This document shows, piece by piece, positions 1 through 7,085 of a stretch of 64,000 nucleotides of DNA. The translations under genes and the position numbers were made by a program. The DNA lies in NCBI GenBank assembly GCA_944349855.1, contig CALVNS010000003.1:43883-107882 (forward strand), read 5' to 3'. Source of the stretch: an uncultured Eubacteriales bacterium (GTDB lineage Bacteria; Bacillota; Clostridia; Christensenellales; Aristaeellaceae). Each line of letters starts with the position of its first letter. The stretch's first letter is position 1. Below the pieces are notes generated by a model. That model saw only the letters and a program-made list of their open reading frames with translations. It did no database searches and was not told the origin of the DNA.

Positions 1-522
1 CGCGTCCACGCCCACGGGATCCATCGGCGCGTCCTCGACCCCCGCGATGGAGGCGATGTGCGCGCCGACCTCGATGCCCCGCGCCGCCAGCGCCTGCCGG
101 CACAGCGCGCCCGCGAACACCAACGGCGCCGTCAGCCGTCCGGAGAAGTGCCCGCCGCCGCGCGGGTCGTTCATGCCGCGGTACTTGACGTAGCCCGCGT
201 AGTCCGCGTGGCCCGGGCGCATCAGCCGCTGCATCGCCTCGTAGTCGCCGGAGCGCACGTTCGTATTCTCGATCAGGCCGCACAGCGGCGCGCCGGTCGT
301 ATGCCCGCGGTACAGCCCCGACACGATGCGCACGCGGTCGGCCTCGCGCCGCGCCGTCGCCGTCGGGTCCTGGCCTGGCGCGCGGCGCGCCATGTCGCGC
401 GCGACCGCCTCCTCATCGACCGAAAGGCCGATGGGCAGGCCGTCCACGACCACGCCGATCGCCGGCCCGTGCGACTCGCCGAAGATCGTCAGTTGCAGGT
501 TATTCCCCCACGTCGAGCGCAT
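1..522 (-). CDS. aroC: Chorismate synthase, N-terminal 174 residues (cut by window edge)
   Basis: Chorismate synthase converts EPSP to chorismate using reduced FMN, the last shikimate step. The N-terminus reads MRSTWGNNLQLTIFGESHG, matching the family's invariant start (G-x-x-x-x-x-x-FGESHG), followed by D-G-x-P-x-G-L, a GRETA-like 'RREADRVRIVSG' stretch and 'RPGHADYAGYVKY', all typical AroC blocks. The ATG start (520-522) lies 20 bases inside the end of aroA, so the two are translationally coupled. The C-terminal half is beyond position 1. Last visible gene of the aro operon. Confidence 0.95.
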   Translation of the reverse strand, partial: MRSTWGNNLQLTIFGESHGPAIGVVVDGLPIGLSVDEEAVARDMARRAPGQDPTATARREADRVRIVSGLYRGHTTGAPLCGLIENTNVRSGDYEAMQRLMRPGHADYAGYVKYRGMNDPRGGGHFSGRLTAPLVFAGALCRQALAARGIEVGAHIASIAGVEDAPMDPVGVDA

Positions 523-1828
523 GCGTCATTCCTCCCAGCGATGCGTATTCCCGATAGAATGCGGGCGCGCTCTTGCGCACCGACTCCGCGCCCGAGAGCG
601 CCGTCCCGCCCTCGCACGACGCGGCCGCCACGCACAGCGCCATGGCGATGCGGTGGTCGTTCCACGCGTCCACCGCCGCCCCGTGCAGGCGCGCGCCGCC
701 CTGCACCGTCAGCCCGTCCGGCGTCTCGCGCACGTCCGCGCCCATCCGGCACAGCCCCTCGCGCATCGCCGCCAGCCGGTCGCACTCCTTGATGCGCAGC
801 CGCCCCGCGTTCACGATCCGCGTGACGCCCTGCGCGGCGCACGCGGCCACGCACAGCGCCGGCACCAGGTCCGGGATCTGCGCGGCGTCGATCGTCGTGC
901 CCGTCAGGCGCGACGGGTACGCGCACAGCGCCGGGCCGTCCGGACTGTCCGCCCAGCGGATGTCCGCGCCCATCGCGCGCAGCACCTGCACGACCGCGCG
1001 GTCGCCCTGCGTGGAATCGGGCAGCAGGCCCGTCAGGCGCACGCCCTGCGGCGCGCCGGCCGTCGCGCCCGCCACCAGGTAAAACGCCGCGTGCGACCAG
1101 TCGCCCTCGACCTGCACGCGCCCCGGCGAGCGATAGCGCTGCCCGCCCGGCACGAAGAGCGTGCGCTCATCCCGCCACGCGGAGCGCACGCCAAAGCGCG
1201 CGAGCATCTCCCGCGTGAGCGCCACATACGCGCCCGACTCCAGCGGCGTGGTCAGCGTCAGCGTCGAGTCCTGCGCGCACAGCGGCAGCGCGTACAGCAG
1301 TCCCGTCACGAACTGGCTGGACACGTCGCCGCGCAGGCGCATCCGACCGCCCTGCAGCCGTCCGTCCAGCGTCAGGCTGCCCGGGCCGTCTTCCCAGCGC
1401 GCGCCCATCGCGGCAAACAGCGCGCGGTATACGTCCTGCGGGCGCTCCATCAGCCGCCCATGGCCGATAAAGCGCACCGGCCCGCGCCCGTCCAGCGCCA
1501 GCGGCATGAAGAAGCGCAGCGTCGAGCCCGACTCGCCGCAGTCGGCCTCGCGCAGCCCAGGCGAGGCCGGAATGCCGCCGCCGCGCAGGCGCGCGCGCAC
1601 AAATCCCTCCTGCGCGCCGGAGAGCGGCTCCAGCGCGCAGTCCGCCAGCAGGCCCAGCGCGCGGGCGCAGCGCAGCGTGGCCTCGACATCGGCCGACAGC
1701 TGCAGCGGCGCGACCTCGCACGGCTCGGGCGCGAGCGCGGCGGCCAGCACCGCGCGGTGCGAGGCGGACTTGCTGGGCATCACGCGCAGCGTGCCGCCCA
1801 GCGCAGCGGGGCGAATGATGCGGATCAT
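500..1828 (-). CDS. aroA: 3-phosphoshikimate 1-carboxyvinyltransferase (EPSP synthase)
   Basis: Joins PEP to shikimate-3-phosphate. 442 residues, normal for the family. Visible hallmarks are the N-terminal substrate-binding 'PSKSASHRAVLAAAL' (Lys and Ser/Arg of the active site), 'CGESGSTLRFFMPLAL' in the PEP/S3P loop, and the C-terminal 'RIKECDRLAAM' with 'DHRIAMAL'. The ATG at 1828 was chosen because GGGAGGTGG lies just upstream and homology begins there; the frame is open further upstream. The PEP loop is the Clostridia-like ESGST form, not the GNAGTA of class I enzymes. It sits 34 bases after aroB and overlaps aroC. Confidence 0.94.
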   Translation of the reverse strand: MIRIIRPAALGGTLRVMPSKSASHRAVLAAALAPEPCEVAPLQLSADVEATLRCARALGLLADCALEPLSGAQEGFVRARLRGGGIPASPGLREADCGESGSTLRFFMPLALDGRGPVRFIGHGRLMERPQDVYRALFAAMGARWEDGPGSLTLDGRLQGGRMRLRGDVSSQFVTGLLYALPLCAQDSTLTLTTPLESGAYVALTREMLARFGVRSAWRDERTLFVPGGQRYRSPGRVQVEGDWSHAAFYLVAGATAGAPQGVRLTGLLPDSTQGDRAVVQVLRAMGADIRWADSPDGPALCAYPSRLTGTTIDAAQIPDLVPALCVAACAAQGVTRIVNAGRLRIKECDRLAAMREGLCRMGADVRETPDGLTVQGGARLHGAAVDAWNDHRIAMALCVAAASCEGGTALSGAESVRKSAPAFYREYASLGGMTHALDVGE

Positions 1829-1862
1829 GGGGCCACCTCCCGTTCTTGCTTGTTCAGGCCCG

Positions 1863-2921
1863 TCAGAGCAGGGCCTCCAGCGCGGCCTGATCGACCTCGT
1901 GCGTCGCCGCGCGGCCGATGCGCTCGAGCACGACGACCTGCACGCGCCCGCCGGACGCCTTCTTGTCCAGGCGCATGGCGCGCGCGAGCGCCTCGCGCGG
2001 CAGGTTCGGGGCCTGCGTGGGCAGCCCATAGGCGCGCAGCACGCGCTCGATGCGCGCGGCCGTGCCCGGCTCCGTCACGCCCCAGCCCTCGCCCCAGCGC
2101 GCCGCCGCGACCATGCCCATGCACACGCCCTCGCCGTGCAGCACCTGGCCGTAGCCCGCGGCGTTCTCCACCGCGTGGCCCAGCGTATGCCCGAAGTTCA
2201 GCTGCGCGCGCACGCCCTTATCCAGCGGATCGCGGCGCACGTAGTCCGCCTTGAGCGCACAGCAGCGTGCGATCACCCCGTCGATGTGCGCCCACAGCGC
2301 CGCCCGGCCGCCCGCCTGCTCGATGCGCGCAAAGAGCGCCTCGTCGGCGATGCAGCCGTACTTGATCACCTCGCCCAGGCCCGCGCCAACCTGGCGCGCG
2401 TCCAGCGTATCCAGCGTATCCACGTCGATGAGCACGCGCTCGGGCTGATAGAACGCGCCGACCAGGTTCTTGCCGCGCGGCAGGTTCACGGCCGTCTTGC
2501 CGCCCACGGACGAATCCACCTGCGAGAGCAGCGTCGTCGGGACCTGGATCAGCCGCACGCCGCGCAGAAAGCTCGCCGCCGCATAGCCCGCCAGGTCGCC
2601 CACGACGCCGCCGCCCAGCGCGACGACGAAGTCCCGCCGCGACAGGCCCGCATCCAAAAACGCGTCGTACAGCGCGGCCAGCTGCGCAAGGCTCTTGCTC
2701 TCCTCGCCCGCCGGCACCGTGTACAGCGACGCCCGCGCGCCCGCCAGCCCCAGCGCGCGCAGCATCGCCTGCCCATAGAGCGGGGCCGTGTTCGTATCGG
2801 CCACGACGAGCGCGCGCCGCCCCGCGCACATCGAAAGCGCCTGCTCTGCCTGCGCAAGCAGCCCGCGCCCGATCAGGATGTCATAGCTGCCGTTCTGCGC
2901 CTCAACGCGTACGGTTTGCAC
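1863..2921 (-). CDS. aroB: 3-dehydroquinate synthase
   Basis: NAD- and metal-dependent cyclisation of DAHP to 3-dehydroquinate. 352 residues. The NAD-binding 'GGGVVGDLAGYAAASFLRG' and 'PRGKNLVGAFYQP', plus the metal ligands in 'GLGEVIKYG', 'FGHTLGHAVE' and 'HGEGV', are all present. Start is GTG at 2921 with AGAAAGGAGG ten bases upstream; the first 20 bases overlap the end of tyrA. It lacks any fused domain. Order aroF-tyrA-aroB-aroA-aroC places the whole early pathway in one transcript. Confidence 0.94.
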   Translation of the reverse strand: MQTVRVEAQNGSYDILIGRGLLAQAEQALSMCAGRRALVVADTNTAPLYGQAMLRALGLAGARASLYTVPAGEESKSLAQLAALYDAFLDAGLSRRDFVVALGGGVVGDLAGYAAASFLRGVRLIQVPTTLLSQVDSSVGGKTAVNLPRGKNLVGAFYQPERVLIDVDTLDTLDARQVGAGLGEVIKYGCIADEALFARIEQAGGRAALWAHIDGVIARCCALKADYVRRDPLDKGVRAQLNFGHTLGHAVENAAGYGQVLHGEGVCMGMVAAARWGEGWGVTEPGTAARIERVLRAYGLPTQAPNLPREALARAMRLDKKASGGRVQVVVLERIGRAATHEVDQAALEALL

Positions 2922-3753
2922 GGTTGTACGCCTCCTTTCTTGAAGAGGCCGCCGCCAGGCGCGCGCGCAGCGCCTCGCGCTCCCCGCCGCGCAGCAGCGC
3001 CACGTAGTCCTCCAGCTTGCCGATCAGCTCCTCCGTCTCCTGCGCCAGCGCGTCCCGGTTTTGCCAGAACAGCTCCGTCCACAGGTCCGGGTCCAGCGCC
3101 GCCACGCGCGTCGTGCCGCGGAATGACCCGCCCTCGAACCCGTAGCTGTCCGCCAGCGCGTCCTGCTCGCAGATCGCCACCGCCAGCACGTGCATCATCT
3201 GGCTGGTGTAGGCCACGCGCAGGTCATGCGTGAGCGGATCCGTGCGGATGACATCCGCGCAGCCCATGGCGCGGGCCATGCGCTCCACGCGCGCGACCGC
3301 CTGCGCGTCCTCGCCGCCCGAGAGCACCAGGATGTAGTGCGCGCCCACGAACAGCGAGCCCGTCGCGTTTTCGTAGCCGCCGTGCTCCTTGCCCGCCATC
3401 GGGTGCCCGCCCACGAAGTGCGCGCCCGGCGTCAGGTACGCGCGCGCGGCCTCAAACACCGGCCGCTTCACGCCGCACACATCCGTCACCAGCGCGCCCG
3501 GTCGCACGCGCGCGCCATGCGCGCGCAGGAAGTCCACGCATCCCTGCGGATGCAGGCACAGCACGATCACGTCCGCGCGCTCGACCGGCGCCTGCGCGGC
3601 ATCCGCATAGGCCGCCTCGACCACGCCCTCGCACAGCGCCGCCGCGCGCGTGTCCGGGTCCCTGTCCACGCACAGGGCCCGCATGCCCTCGAACCCGCGC
3701 AGCGCCTTGGCCATGCTGCCGCCGATCAGCCCCAGGCCGACGAAGAGGATCAC
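2902..3753 (-). CDS. tyrA: Prephenate dehydrogenase (TyrA family), no ACT domain
   Basis: Oxidative decarboxylation of prephenate to 4-hydroxyphenylpyruvate for tyrosine. 283 residues. Starts at GTG 3753 in a GTGA overlap with the aroF stop, giving 'ILFVGLGLIGGSMAKAL', a Rossmann NAD(P) motif right at the N-terminus. The catalytic block 'GGHPMAGKEHGGYENA' carries the conserved His and the family 'HPMAG' signature. It ends in a basic tail with no C-terminal ACT regulatory domain, so feedback may reside in AroF and in the leader. Cyclohexadienyl (arogenate) specificity cannot be excluded. Confidence 0.9.
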   Translation of the reverse strand: MILFVGLGLIGGSMAKALRGFEGMRALCVDRDPDTRAAALCEGVVEAAYADAAQAPVERADVIVLCLHPQGCVDFLRAHGARVRPGALVTDVCGVKRPVFEAARAYLTPGAHFVGGHPMAGKEHGGYENATGSLFVGAHYILVLSGGEDAQAVARVERMARAMGCADVIRTDPLTHDLRVAYTSQMMHVLAVAICEQDALADSYGFEGGSFRGTTRVAALDPDLWTELFWQNRDALAQETEELIGKLEDYVALLRGGEREALRARLAAASSRKEAYNRANRTR

Positions 3754-4763
3754 AGCGTGCGCTCCACGATCGGGGCCAAGGCGTGAATCTTGGCCACCAG
3801 CTGCGCAAACTGCGGCGGCGTCAGCGACTGCGCGCCGTCGCACAGCGCGCGCGCCGGGTCGTTGTGCACCTCGATGATCAGGCCGTCCGCGCCCGCGGCG
3901 ATCGCCGCCAGCGACATGCGCTCCACCATCCACGCCTGGCCCGTCGCGTGGCTGGGATCGACCAGCACCGGCAGGTGCGACAGGCGCTTGACCGCCAGCA
4001 CCGCCGACAGATCCAGGGTATTGCGCGTATACGTCTCAAACGTGTGGATGCCCCGCTCGCACAGGATCACGTTCTCATTGCCCGCGGCCATGATGTACTC
4101 CGCGCTCATGAGCCACTCCTCGATCGTGGCGGACAGGCCGCGCTTGAGCAGCACGGGCTTGCGCGTCTTGCCCAGCTCGCGCAGCAGGTCGAAGTTTTGC
4201 ATGTTGCGCGCGCCCACCTGGATGACGTCCACGCGCCGGTCGAACTCCTCCACCAGCGCGGGGCTCATGATCTCCGTGACGATGGGCAGGCCGCTCTCCG
4301 CGCGCGCCTCCTCCAGCATCGCCAGTCCCTCCAGCTTCAGCCCCTGGAATGCGTAGGGCGACGTGCGCGGCTTGAACGCCCCGCCCCGCAGCATCGACGC
4401 GCCGCTGGCCCGCACCGCCAGCGCGATGCCCGTCACCTGGTCGATCGACTCCACCGAGCACGGGCCCGCCACCAGCGCCAGCTGCCGACCGCCCACGCGC
4501 ACGCCGCTGCAGTCGATGACGCTCTGCTCCGGGTGGAACTTGCGGTTCGCCTTCTTGAACGGCTCCGACACCGGCATGACGCGCTCCACGCCCTCGCGCA
4601 TCAGGAAATCCGTCGGGTCCAGGCTCGCCACGTCCCCGATCACGCCCAGCACCGTGCAGTCCACGCCGCTGTTGCGCTGCACCTGCATGCCGCGCCCTTC
4701 CAGCTCCGAAATCAGCGAGTCGATGCTCTCCTCGCGCGCCTTGGGCTTCATGATGATGATCAT
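3750..4763 (-). CDS. aroF: DAHP synthase, type I-beta with N-terminal regulatory domain
   Basis: First committed step: PEP plus erythrose-4-phosphate to DAHP. 337 residues. Residues 1-70 (MIIIMKPKAREESIDSLI...) match the ferredoxin-like domain that gives Phe/Tyr feedback in type I-beta enzymes such as the Thermotoga one; the TIM barrel follows with 'VAGPCSVES', 'RGGAFKPRTSPYAFQG', 'LLKRGLSATIEEW', 'PVLVDPSHATGQ'. ATG at 4763; its Shine-Dalgarno is weak (GAGAGGG), unlike that of the leader peptide upstream. First gene of the operon, directly behind the attenuator. Confidence 0.94.
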   Translation of the reverse strand: MIIIMKPKAREESIDSLISELEGRGMQVQRNSGVDCTVLGVIGDVASLDPTDFLMREGVERVMPVSEPFKKANRKFHPEQSVIDCSGVRVGGRQLALVAGPCSVESIDQVTGIALAVRASGASMLRGGAFKPRTSPYAFQGLKLEGLAMLEEARAESGLPIVTEIMSPALVEEFDRRVDVIQVGARNMQNFDLLRELGKTRKPVLLKRGLSATIEEWLMSAEYIMAAGNENVILCERGIHTFETYTRNTLDLSAVLAVKRLSHLPVLVDPSHATGQAWMVERMSLAAIAAGADGLIIEVHNDPARALCDGAQSLTPPQFAQLVAKIHALAPIVERTL

Positions 4764-4820
4764 ATCCGCACCCTCTCTTCGTTTCCTTCGCTACGGCATG
4801 CGCCGCGCCCTTCGATCACG

Positions 4821-4859
4821 AAAAAAGAGGCCCCCGCCGCGCTGCGGCGAAAGCCCCTG
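4821..4859 (-). terminator. Attenuator terminator of the aro operon
   Basis: Read on the minus strand, AGGGGCTTTCGCCGC pairs along 15 positions (with G-U pairs) with GCGGCGGGGGCCTCT across an AGC loop and runs into a T tract. It lies 35 bases after the stop codon of the aromatic leader peptide and about 60 bases before aroF, where it can only act as a conditional terminator. Confidence 0.88.
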
Positions 4860-4893
4860 CATTCCGTGCGTATACATGCCCGGAACGGCTGCT

Positions 4894-4989
4894 TTACGCG
4901 CTGCGGCCGCTTTTTTGTGCGCCGAAAAAGCCGTAGCCAAAATAGCTATAGCTGTTAAATCGCACAAAATTGCGGCGCATGCCGTGCAT
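4894..4989 (-). CDS. Leader peptide of the aro operon, Phe/Tyr-rich (31 residues)
   Basis: A 31-codon frame with ATG at 4989 and TAA at 4894-4896. AGGAGG (4998-5003) sits eight bases upstream, a better site than that of aroF. Residues 8-22 read FVRFNSYSYFGYGFF: eight aromatic residues in fifteen (five Phe, three Tyr), followed by a short Lys/Ser/Arg tail. A strong terminator follows. The inferred role is attenuation: a ribosome waiting for charged tRNA(Phe) or tRNA(Tyr) at codons 14-22 would leave GCGGC (4906-4910) free to pair with GCCGC (4844-4848) in the terminator's 5' arm. Position and logic resemble the enterobacterial pheA leader, but no homology is claimed. It is not expected to have a function as a protein. 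Confidence 0.85.
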   Translation of the reverse strand: MHGMRRNFVRFNSYSYFGYGFFGAQKSGRSA

Positions 4990-5018
4990 CGTCCGTTCCT
5001 CCTGCATGTATTGGCATT

Positions 5019-5047
5019 AGTATAGCACCCGCGCGCGCCGATGGCAA
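5019..5047 (-). promoter_or_regulatory. Sigma-A promoter of the aro operon
   Basis: TTGCCA (5042-5047), a 17-base spacer, and TATACT (5019-5024) preceded by TG to form an extended -10 on the minus strand. The transcript would start about 20 bases before the leader peptide start. Confidence 0.82.
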
Positions 5048-5086
5048 GCGAAAAATTTTTTCTGCGCAAACGGAAAAAAAAGGGGC

Positions 5087-5115
5087 TTGACAGATGCGCC
5101 GCCGGGCTGTATAAT
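5087..5115 (+). promoter_or_regulatory. Consensus sigma-A promoter of aspS-gatCAB
   Basis: Perfect TTGACA (5087-5092), 17-base spacer, perfect TATAAT (5110-5115). Back-to-back with the aro promoter, about 40 bases away. Confidence 0.92.
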
Positions 5116-5121
5116 GCCCAC

Positions 5122-5421
5122 AACCTCATAGCAACGGCGTCGAAGGAGACGAGTACCTCGCGCATTTCATCAGGGAGGCCGGGCCATGGACTGAGAGCCC
5201 GGCTGAAATCCCCGCCCGGGAAAGAACGCTCCTGAGCCGGCCTGCCGACCGCGCAAGCATAGGCATGTCCGTTTCCCGCGTTAAGGGTTCACGAGGCCGC
5301 CCGGCCTCATTAAGTGGGCGATGACGCATGTTGGTGCCGCTCTCGCCAAATTGGGTGGTACCGCGGGGTATTTGTATTCCCGTCCCGAGTTGATGTGTTT
5401 CAACTCGGGATTTTTGTTTTT
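5122..5421 (+). promoter_or_regulatory. T-box riboswitch, specifier reads AAC (Asn)
   Basis: The T-box antiterminator bulge TGGTACCGCGG is at 5356-5366, followed by a terminator hairpin (CCCGAGTTGA...TTTCAACTCGGG, 5384-5409) and a T tract to 5421. In Stem I the lower helix GGAG (5145-5148) pairs with CTCC (5229-5232), and AGTA (5152-5155) is the loop-E strand. The opposite strand ends GAACG before CTCC, so the specifier followed by the usual purine is AAC (5225-5227), an Asn codon; no Asp codon GAC is available there. This fits the downstream genes, which make Asn-tRNA. An overlapping GAA (Glu) codon precedes it by one base. Confidence 0.9.
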
Positions 5422-5456
5422 CCCGCGCCGCCCGCATGATGAAGGAGGCTTCCCTG

Positions 5457-6764
5457 ATGAAGACGATGACCCCTGCCGACAGACCCTTCACCCTCTTGGA
5501 CGTGCTCGCCGCGCCCGAGGGCGCGACCGTCTCCTTTCACGGCATGGCGCACGCCGTGCGCGACCTGGGCGACGTGTGCTTCGTGCTGCTGCGCACCGCG
5601 CAGGGCGCGCTGCAGTGCGTGGTGTGCCCCCCGCTGACCCCGCCCCGCCCCGGCGACGCCCTGCGCGTGCAGGGCACGGTCTGCCGCGACGCACGCGCCC
5701 CCGGCGGCGTGGAGCTGCGCCTGAGCGCGCTGCAGGTGCTCACCTCGCCCGAGGCGCCCATGCCCGCGCCCATCGACAAGTTCCGCATGCGCCTGTCGCA
5801 GGACACGGACCTCGCCCTTCGCCCCGTGACGCTGCGCAACCTGCAAAAGCGCGCCGTGTTCAAGGTGCAGGAGGGCGTGGTGCGCGGCTTCCGCGAGTGC
5901 CTGCAGGACGAGGGCTTCACCGAGATCCACACGCCCAAGCTGGGCGCCAACACCGCCGAGGGCGGGGCCAACGTCTTTCGCCTGGACTACTTCGGCCGCA
6001 GGGCCGCGCTGGCGCAGAGCCCGCAGTTTTACAAGCAGACGATGGTCGGCGTGTTCGAGCGCGTGTTCGAGGTCGGGCCGGTCTTCCGCGCGGAGAAGCA
6101 CAACACCGCCCGCCACCTGAACGAGTACACCTCGCTGGACCTGGAGATGGGCTTCATCGACTCGTTCGAGGACGTGATGCGCATGGAGGTCAAGGTGCTC
6201 GCGCGCATCATGGAGGTGCTGCGGCGCGACTACGCCCCGCAGCTGCAGGCGCTGGACGTGCGCCTGCCCGCCTGCGACGCGATCCCGGCGGTGCGCTTTG
6301 ACGAGGCCAAGCGCATGGCCGCCGAGCGCTACGGCCGCCCGATCCGCGACCCGTTCGACCTGGAGCCGGAGGAGGAGCAGCTGATCTCCCGGCTGTTTGA
6401 GGAGGAGTACGGCTCGCAGTTCGTGTTCGTGACGCACTATCCGAGCAAGAAGCGCCCCTTCTACGCCAAGGACGACCCGGCCGACCCGCGCTACACGCTC
6501 TCGTTCGACCTGCTGCTGCGCGGCATGGAGATCACCACCGGCGGCGAGCGCATCAGCGGCTACAGCGAGCAGGTGGAGAAGATGCGCCGCAAGGGTCTGG
6601 ACCCCGCGGACTTTGGCTCCTACCTGATGATCCACCGGCACGGCATGCCACCGCACGGCGGGCTGGGCATCGGCCTGGAGCGGCTGACCGCGCGGCTCGT
6701 CGGCGCGCAGAACGTGCGCGAGGCGTGCCTGTTCCCCCGCGACACCCTGCGCCTGGACCCGTGA
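5457..6764 (+). CDS. aspS: Aspartyl-tRNA synthetase, archaeal type (AspS2), probably non-discriminating
   Basis: Charges tRNA(Asp) and, if non-discriminating, misacylates tRNA(Asn) with Asp as substrate for GatCAB. 435 residues, much shorter than the about 590-residue bacterial AspRS because the GAD insertion is absent. An OB-fold anticodon domain (to about 100) precedes the class II core: motif 2 'PVFRAEKHNTARHLNEYTS', motif 3 'GGLGIGLERLTARL'. ATG 5457 was chosen over ATG 5436 because AAGGAGG (5442-5448) lies between them. Discrimination is inferred from the Asn T-box and gatCAB in the same operon; the deciding residues were not tested. Confidence 0.88.
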   Translation: MKTMTPADRPFTLLDVLAAPEGATVSFHGMAHAVRDLGDVCFVLLRTAQGALQCVVCPPLTPPRPGDALRVQGTVCRDARAPGGVELRLSALQVLTSPEAPMPAPIDKFRMRLSQDTDLALRPVTLRNLQKRAVFKVQEGVVRGFRECLQDEGFTEIHTPKLGANTAEGGANVFRLDYFGRRAALAQSPQFYKQTMVGVFERVFEVGPVFRAEKHNTARHLNEYTSLDLEMGFIDSFEDVMRMEVKVLARIMEVLRRDYAPQLQALDVRLPACDAIPAVRFDEAKRMAAERYGRPIRDPFDLEPEEEQLISRLFEEEYGSQFVFVTHYPSKKRPFYAKDDPADPRYTLSFDLLLRGMEITTGGERISGYSEQVEKMRRKGLDPADFGSYLMIHRHGMPPHGGLGIGLERLTARLVGAQNVREACLFPRDTLRLDP

Positions 6765-6783
6765 GCGAAAGGAGGACCCCTGC

Positions 6784-7071
6784 ATGAAGGTCACAAGGGA
6801 ATTGGTCGACTCCGTCGCGCATCTGGCGCGGCTGGATCTGGATGCGGCCGAGCGCGAGGCCGCGCTGCGCGACCTGACGCGCATCCTGGACTACGTGGAC
6901 GCGCTCTCGGCGCTGGATACGGACGGCGTGCAGCCCATGAGCCACGCGCTGCGCCTGCAAAACGTCCTGCGCGCGGACGAGCCCGCGCCCTCCATGGCCG
7001 CGCAGGACGTGCTGCAAAACGCGCCGGAGCGCAAGGACGGCTGTTTCCTCGCGCCCCGCGCCGTCGAGTGA
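6784..7071 (+). CDS. gatC: Asp/Glu-tRNA amidotransferase subunit C
   Basis: Small scaffold subunit that wraps GatA and GatB and stabilises the complex. 95 residues, normal. 'VDSVAHLARLDLDAAE' and the 'ILDYVDALSALDTDGVQPMSHAL' stretch with 'LRADEP' are the standard GatC blocks. It begins 20 bases after aspS behind AAAGGAGG. Its stop lies 14 bases before the gatA start. Confidence 0.93.
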   Translation: MKVTRELVDSVAHLARLDLDAAEREAALRDLTRILDYVDALSALDTDGVQPMSHALRLQNVLRADEPAPSMAAQDVLQNAPERKDGCFLAPRAVE

Positions 7072-7085
7072 AGGGAGGAGCGCAC

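Noticed and set aside
58-3786. Long open frames on the plus strand opposite the aro genes, and similar long antisense frames across the window
   Set aside because: They are Arg/Ala/Pro-rich or His/Arg/Gln-rich shadows produced by high GC; the opposite strand has clear conserved proteins with ribosome binding sites.
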